Shown: in pieces, positions 5,093 to 7,919 of the stretch
Numbering within the stretch: the stretch's first letter is position 1
Layout of the letters: each line of letters opens with the position of its first letter
Assembly (NCBI GenBank): GCA_018882725.1
Contig: VERK01000097.1
Location: 1 to 7,919 of the forward strand
DNA length: 7,919 nucleotides
Direction: 5' to 3'
Source of the DNA: Actinomycetota bacterium
GTDB lineage: Bacteria; Actinomycetota; Acidimicrobiia; Acidimicrobiales; Ilumatobacteraceae
Notes under the pieces: model-generated
What the model saw: only the letters and a program-made list of their open reading frames with translations
Databases searched by the model: none
Told to the model about the DNA's origin: nothing
Made by a program: the position numbers and the translations under genes

Positions 5093-6493
5093 CGCCTGGG
5101 CCCGTAGCAATTCCCACGCCTCGGCCACGTGATGTCGCTCGGTGGTACGGCTACCGATGGAGAAGCGCAGGACACTGCGATCACCCAGCACCGTCCGGGT
5201 GAAGAGTGCCTCGCGCGTTCGGTTGGCCGTCTCGATGAGAGCATCGGTGGCCTGGTCGCCGGCCCGCAGGCGAACGCACAACAGGTTGAGGGGATGCGGG
5301 GCGACGATCTCGAATCGCTCGTCGGCGGCCACCCACGATGCGAGTTCGTGAGTGAGTCCGACGTGGCGGCGGATCATCGATCGGAAGTAGTCGACTCCCT
5401 CGGCGCGGATGGCGAACCACAACTTGAGTGAGCGGAAGCGACGACCCAGCGGAATTTGCCAGTCGCGGTAGTCGATGGCTTGTCCGGATTGCGCGGCGCC
5501 CGAGCGCAGGTACTCGGGAAGGATGCTCAACGCACCGAGCAAAGCCGTTCGATCGGCGACCCAGAAGAGATCGCAGTCGAAGTTGACTCCCATCCACTTG
5601 TGAGGGTTGGTGCAGTAACTGTCGGCGTATTCGAGACCTTCGTTCACCCACCGATGCTCGGGGGCCAGAGCCGCGATGCCATGCATCGCACCGTCGACGT
5701 GCAACCACATACCGTGCCGTTGCGTGATGGCTGCGATCTCGGCGGTCGGGTCGAATGCTCCCGACGAGGTTGTGCCGTGGGTGGAACAGACCCAGAACGG
5801 AACGAGTCCGTTCGCACGGTCGGCTTCGATCATCCGCTCGAGTTCGCTCACGACCATCGCGAATGAATCGTCGTGGGGCACGATTCGCACGCGATCGGTG
5901 CCGATGCCGGCGATGCGCAGACCCTTTTCGATGCTGGAGTGAGACTGCGACGTGCAGTAAGCCACCAGTCTGCTCGTGTCGCCGTCGGAGTTCACGCGTC
6001 CGCTGGTGATTCGGTGACGGGCGGCCAGGATCGAAGAGAGAGTCGCTTCGCTCGCCGAACCCTGAATGACTCCGCCACCGTTGTCGGAGGTCGATCGAAA
6101 CTTCACCGGCAAGTCGAGTAACTCGTGCATCCAGTCGAGCATGAGTGTTTCGACCTCGGTGCAGGCCGGCGACGTGACCCAACTCATTCCCTGTACGCCG
6201 AGGCCAGCAGTCAACAGATCAGCCAGGATCGATGGGTACGACGAATTGCCTGGGAAGTACGCGAAGAACTTCGGGTGCTGCCAGTGCGTGAGGCCGGGCA
6301 TGACGATGTCGCGCACGTCAGCCAAGATCGCGTCGAACGGCTCGGGTGCGCTCGGTGGATGCTCGGGAAGGCGACGCCGAATGTCGCCGGGTTGAGCGTC
6401 GGAGGTAACGGGACGAGTGTCGATCGTTTCGAGATAGTCGGCGATCATGTCGACGACGGCTCGTCCCTGGGCCCGGAATTCTTCGGCGTCCAT
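5090..6493 (-). CDS. PLP-dependent group II (aromatic-L-amino-acid-type) decarboxylase
   Basis: This 467-residue protein aligns along its length with animal DOPA decarboxylase (about 480 residues). Family landmarks: an N-terminus MDAEEFRAQGRAVVD like the animal enzyme, HWQHPKFFAYFPGNSSYPS (70-88), SPACTEVE (108-115), GGGVIQGSASEATL (139-152), H185 in SQSHSS for PLP ring stacking, D267 in LHVD for the pyridine nitrogen, K299 in NPHKW as the Schiff-base lysine, and IPLGRRFRSLKLWF (347-360). Y328 (PEYLRSG) is the tyrosine whose loss turns plant relatives into aldehyde synthases, so decarboxylation to an amine and CO2 is expected. The exact substrate (Trp, Phe, Tyr or DOPA) cannot be read off. 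One oddity: HVDGA replaces the common HVDAA. ATG 6493 is preferred over GTG 6502 because it matches the family N-terminus and has a -10 box 7 nt upstream. Cytoplasmic; no ribosome binding site, so probably leaderless. Confidence 0.93.
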   Translation of the reverse strand: MDAEEFRAQGRAVVDMIADYLETIDTRPVTSDAQPGDIRRRLPEHPPSAPEPFDAILADVRDIVMPGLTHWQHPKFFAYFPGNSSYPSILADLLTAGLGVQGMSWVTSPACTEVETLMLDWMHELLDLPVKFRSTSDNGGGVIQGSASEATLSSILAARHRITSGRVNSDGDTSRLVAYCTSQSHSSIEKGLRIAGIGTDRVRIVPHDDSFAMVVSELERMIEADRANGLVPFWVCSTHGTTSSGAFDPTAEIAAITQRHGMWLHVDGAMHGIAALAPEHRWVNEGLEYADSYCTNPHKWMGVNFDCDLFWVADRTALLGALSILPEYLRSGAAQSGQAIDYRDWQIPLGRRFRSLKLWFAIRAEGVDYFRSMIRRHVGLTHELASWVAADERFEIVAPHPLNLLCVRLRAGDQATDALIETANRTREALFTRTVLGDRSVLRFSIGSRTTERHHVAEAWELLRAQA

Positions 6494-6495
6494 GT

Positions 6496-6524
6496 TCGTC
6501 ACGCTAGTGATGCAGGGCTACCTT
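6496..6524 (+). promoter_or_regulatory. Candidate promoter for a leaderless hydrolase transcript
   Basis: TCGTCA (6496-6501, four of six matches to TTGACA) and TACCTT (6519-6524, TAnnnT) are separated by 17 bp. The -10 box ends 6 nt before ATG 6531, so transcription would begin at or near the A of the start codon. No ribosome binding site precedes that ATG. This promoter overlaps that of the divergent decarboxylase. Confidence 0.5.
6501..6506 (-). promoter_or_regulatory. Candidate -10 box for a leaderless decarboxylase transcript
   Basis: TAGCGT on the minus strand ends 7 nt before ATG 6493. It fits TAnnnT with leaderless spacing, and the start codon has no Shine-Dalgarno sequence. The -35 region is poor. 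The box overlaps the alternative GTG start at 6502, which argues against that start. Confidence 0.5.
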
Positions 6525-6530
6525 GCCCGC

Positions 6531-7466
6531 ATGGACGAACACATCGACCCGACGCGCTTCGCGGTGCATCGCTCGAACGTGCGCGGATTCGATCAGGCGT
6601 ACGTGCTCGAGCGTTCGCGACGGGGTTCATCCAGCCCGGCGTTGGTGTGCGTTCACGGTTGGCCCGAGTCGAAGCGAATCTTCTGGAAGGTGATCGAGTC
6701 GCTGGCCGCGGCTGGCTTCGACGTGATCGTGCCCGACCTGCGCGGGTTCGGCGACAGCGGCCTTGCGGCCGACGGCTTCTACGACACTCCGTCACATGCT
6801 CGTGATCTTCACGCTCTCGTGCACGACCATCTCGGGTACGAGAGTGCGGTGTTGCTCGGTGGCGATCTGGGTGGCCCGGTCATTCAGGAGATGGCGTTGC
6901 GGTGGCCCGACTTCGTGTCGCGGATGGTTCTCTTCAATTCTCCGCTCCCGTACGACAAAGAGCGCATGGACGGCATCGTTGGCACGAGACCTCCGCGCGA
7001 GTCGTCCGATTACTTCATCCGCCAGGGGACCGACGCCGATGCGCTGGCCGCCGAACTGTCCACCGAGGCCGAGCGTCGTCGCTACATCGCCACCTTTTAC
7101 TCGAGTCGCTTCTGGGCTCATCCAGGTTCTCTCGACGCTGCCGAAATCGACTTCCACACCGAACCCTTCGCGCGAGCCGAGTCGCTACGTGCGTCGTTCG
7201 GCGGATACGAATCGGTGTTCGATGCGGCCAAGCGATCGGAGCAGCCCATGCTTGCTCGCAACTCGCGCACGAAAACGCTCATCCTGTTCGGTCCGAGCGA
7301 TCACGTGATCTATCCGGCGTTCGATCTCATGGCTGCTCAGGTTTTCGACGATCACGTCGGGCCGTTTTTGTTGCGCGATTGCGGACACTTCGTTCCCTGG
7401 GAATCGCCGCACGCTCTGGTGTCGGCCACTGTGGCGTTCTGCAGTGACCTGCTCGCTCAGACCTGA
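6531..7466 (+). CDS. Alpha/beta hydrolase, epoxide hydrolase / haloalkane dehalogenase type
   Basis: This 311-residue protein has the alpha/beta-hydrolase fold motifs in order. HGWPES (42-47) is the oxyanion-hole strand turn, followed by PDLRGFGDSG (68-77). The nucleophile elbow GGDLGG (110-115) has Asp112 as nucleophile. The acid D257 is in FGPSDHV, and the catalytic His286 in DCGHFVPWE. An aspartate nucleophile, rather than serine, points to epoxide hydrolases and dehalogenases, which form a covalent ester intermediate. Lid-domain tyrosines near Y185 and Y190 (RRYIATFYSSRFW) could be the ring-opening acids of an epoxide hydrolase, but I cannot tell the two activities apart. No signal peptide. 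ATG 6531 is chosen because the -10 box ends 6 nt upstream; the longer open frame from 6447 would lie inside the decarboxylase. The 3' end overlaps the converging monooxygenase gene by 10 bp. Confidence 0.9.
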   Translation: MDEHIDPTRFAVHRSNVRGFDQAYVLERSRRGSSSPALVCVHGWPESKRIFWKVIESLAAAGFDVIVPDLRGFGDSGLAADGFYDTPSHARDLHALVHDHLGYESAVLLGGDLGGPVIQEMALRWPDFVSRMVLFNSPLPYDKERMDGIVGTRPPRESSDYFIRQGTDADALAAELSTEAERRRYIATFYSSRFWAHPGSLDAAEIDFHTEPFARAESLRASFGGYESVFDAAKRSEQPMLARNSRTKTLILFGPSDHVIYPAFDLMAAQVFDDHVGPFLLRDCGHFVPWESPHALVSATVAFCSDLLAQT

Positions 7467-7919
7467 ACTTCGGGGATGCCGTAGAGCCAGTCGAAAGCGG
7501 ACAGTCCGTCGGCACCGCGACGCGAGGCGGCGCGATACGCGGAGTCCCGTTGCTCTTGTTGTTCGCCGTCGCGTAGGTGGTACGTCGTCGCGTTGGCGAA
7601 CGAACGACCTTGGATGTCGGCCGTTCGGGGTCGGCGCCGAGCCTCGTAGTCTCCGATCGCCGACCGCGGATCGGCATGGCGTGAGAACGCGTCTGCGAGT
7701 GCCGCTGCGTCCTCGAGGGCTTGGCACGCACCTTGCGCCATGAACGGCACCATCGGGTGGCAGGCATCACCGAGAAGGGTGGTGGCGCCACGCGACCACC
7801 GGGGCAGCGGTTCACGATCGTGTAAGGCCCATCGGAACACCGGTTCGCGAACTCGTTCGAGAATGCGTCGCACCGCCGGCGACCAGTCGGCGAATCGGAG
7901 GCGTAGATCGTCAGGATCC
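7457..7919 (-). CDS. FAD-dependent monooxygenase, C-terminal part (5' end outside window)
   Basis: The frame is open from the right edge to TGA at 7457-7459, giving about 153 residues of a larger protein. It resembles the C-terminal part of flavin monooxygenases of the salicylate/para-hydroxybenzoate hydroxylase class (about 380-400 residues in full). WSPAVRRIL is followed by DREPLPRWSRGATTLLGDACHPM, which contains the second FAD-binding GD motif, and by PFMAQGACQALEDAAALADA, the flavin-contacting helix. The N-terminal GxGxxG dinucleotide-binding part is missing because the window ends. Such enzymes insert one oxygen atom into aromatic or related rings using NAD(P)H and O2; the substrate is unknown. 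Within the window the first in-frame start-like codon (GTG 7873) is internal to the domain and is not the real start. It converges with the hydrolase gene with a 10-bp overlap. Confidence 0.92.
   Translation of the reverse strand, partial: DPDDLRLRFADWSPAVRRILERVREPVFRWALHDREPLPRWSRGATTLLGDACHPMVPFMAQGACQALEDAAALADAFSRHADPRSAIGDYEARRRPRTADIQGRSFANATTYHLRDGEQQEQRDSAYRAASRRGADGLSAFDWLYGIPEVQV

Noticed and set aside
5181..6182. A 333-residue minus-strand open frame inside the decarboxylase gene
   Set aside because: It is extremely Arg/Ser-rich, with no domain motif, and is a frame shadow of the decarboxylase.
6447..6530. N-terminal extension of the hydrolase by 28 residues
   Set aside because: It would run through the decarboxylase 5' end and both promoters; the leaderless ATG 6531 fits better.
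7185..7815. Other minus-strand frames over the hydrolase/monooxygenase junction
   Set aside because: Arg-rich and motif-free; the frame with the LLGDACHPM flavin motif is clearly the coding one.
7914..7919. BamHI site (GGATCC) exactly at the right edge
   Set aside because: It could mark a cloning junction, but the monooxygenase frame runs into it normally and one hexamer at an edge is not evidence.

Overview
The window looks like a piece of a compact, GC-rich actinobacterial chromosome. The evidence is the GC-rich third codon positions, the M. tuberculosis-like RibBA fusion, leaderless start signals (TAnnnT hexamers 6-7 nt before ATG), an actinobacterial/streptomycete-type secreted phospholipase A2, and very tight gene packing. 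A lineage such as Acidimicrobiia is possible, but that is inference; no phylogenetic marker is present.

Layout. 1-238: a GC-rich hairpin, a tRNA-Glu(CTC) gene with encoded CCA, and an inverted repeat after it. 239-1604 (+): a four-helix membrane protein of unknown function, a 58-residue small protein behind a leaderless-type promoter, and a Nudix hydrolase of the CoA-pyrophosphatase type. 1606-2034 (-): a small secreted phospholipase A2, tail to tail with the Nudix gene. 2128-5066 (-): a riboflavin operon read as FMN riboswitch - ribD - ribBA - ribH. ribD and ribBA overlap by 8 nt, and ribBA and ribH are separated by 1 nt. 5090-6493 (-): a PLP-dependent aromatic-L-amino-acid-decarboxylase-like enzyme whose stop codon lies just upstream of the riboswitch. 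6531-7466 (+): an alpha/beta hydrolase of the epoxide hydrolase/dehalogenase type, divergent from the decarboxylase across 37 bp. 7457-7919 (-): the C-terminal part of an FAD-dependent aromatic-ring-hydroxylase-like monooxygenase, overlapping the hydrolase end by 10 bp and running off the right edge.

How the genes work together. RibBA makes the two precursors of riboflavin, RibD turns the GTP-derived one into the pyrimidinedione, and RibH condenses it with dihydroxybutanone phosphate to lumazine. The last step, riboflavin synthase (ribE), is not encoded here although it often lies between ribD and ribBA in actinobacteria; it must be elsewhere or be replaced. The riboswitch closes the loop by sensing FMN. 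The flanking genes (decarboxylase, hydrolase, monooxygenase, phospholipase, Nudix) have no clear joint pathway.

I found no mobile element, CRISPR array, toxin-antitoxin pair or phage gene. The points most worth a second look are the missing ribE, an 8-bp perfect complement between the riboswitch P1 strand and the segment next to the ribD ribosome binding site, and the very compact overlapping divergent promoters at 6494-6530.
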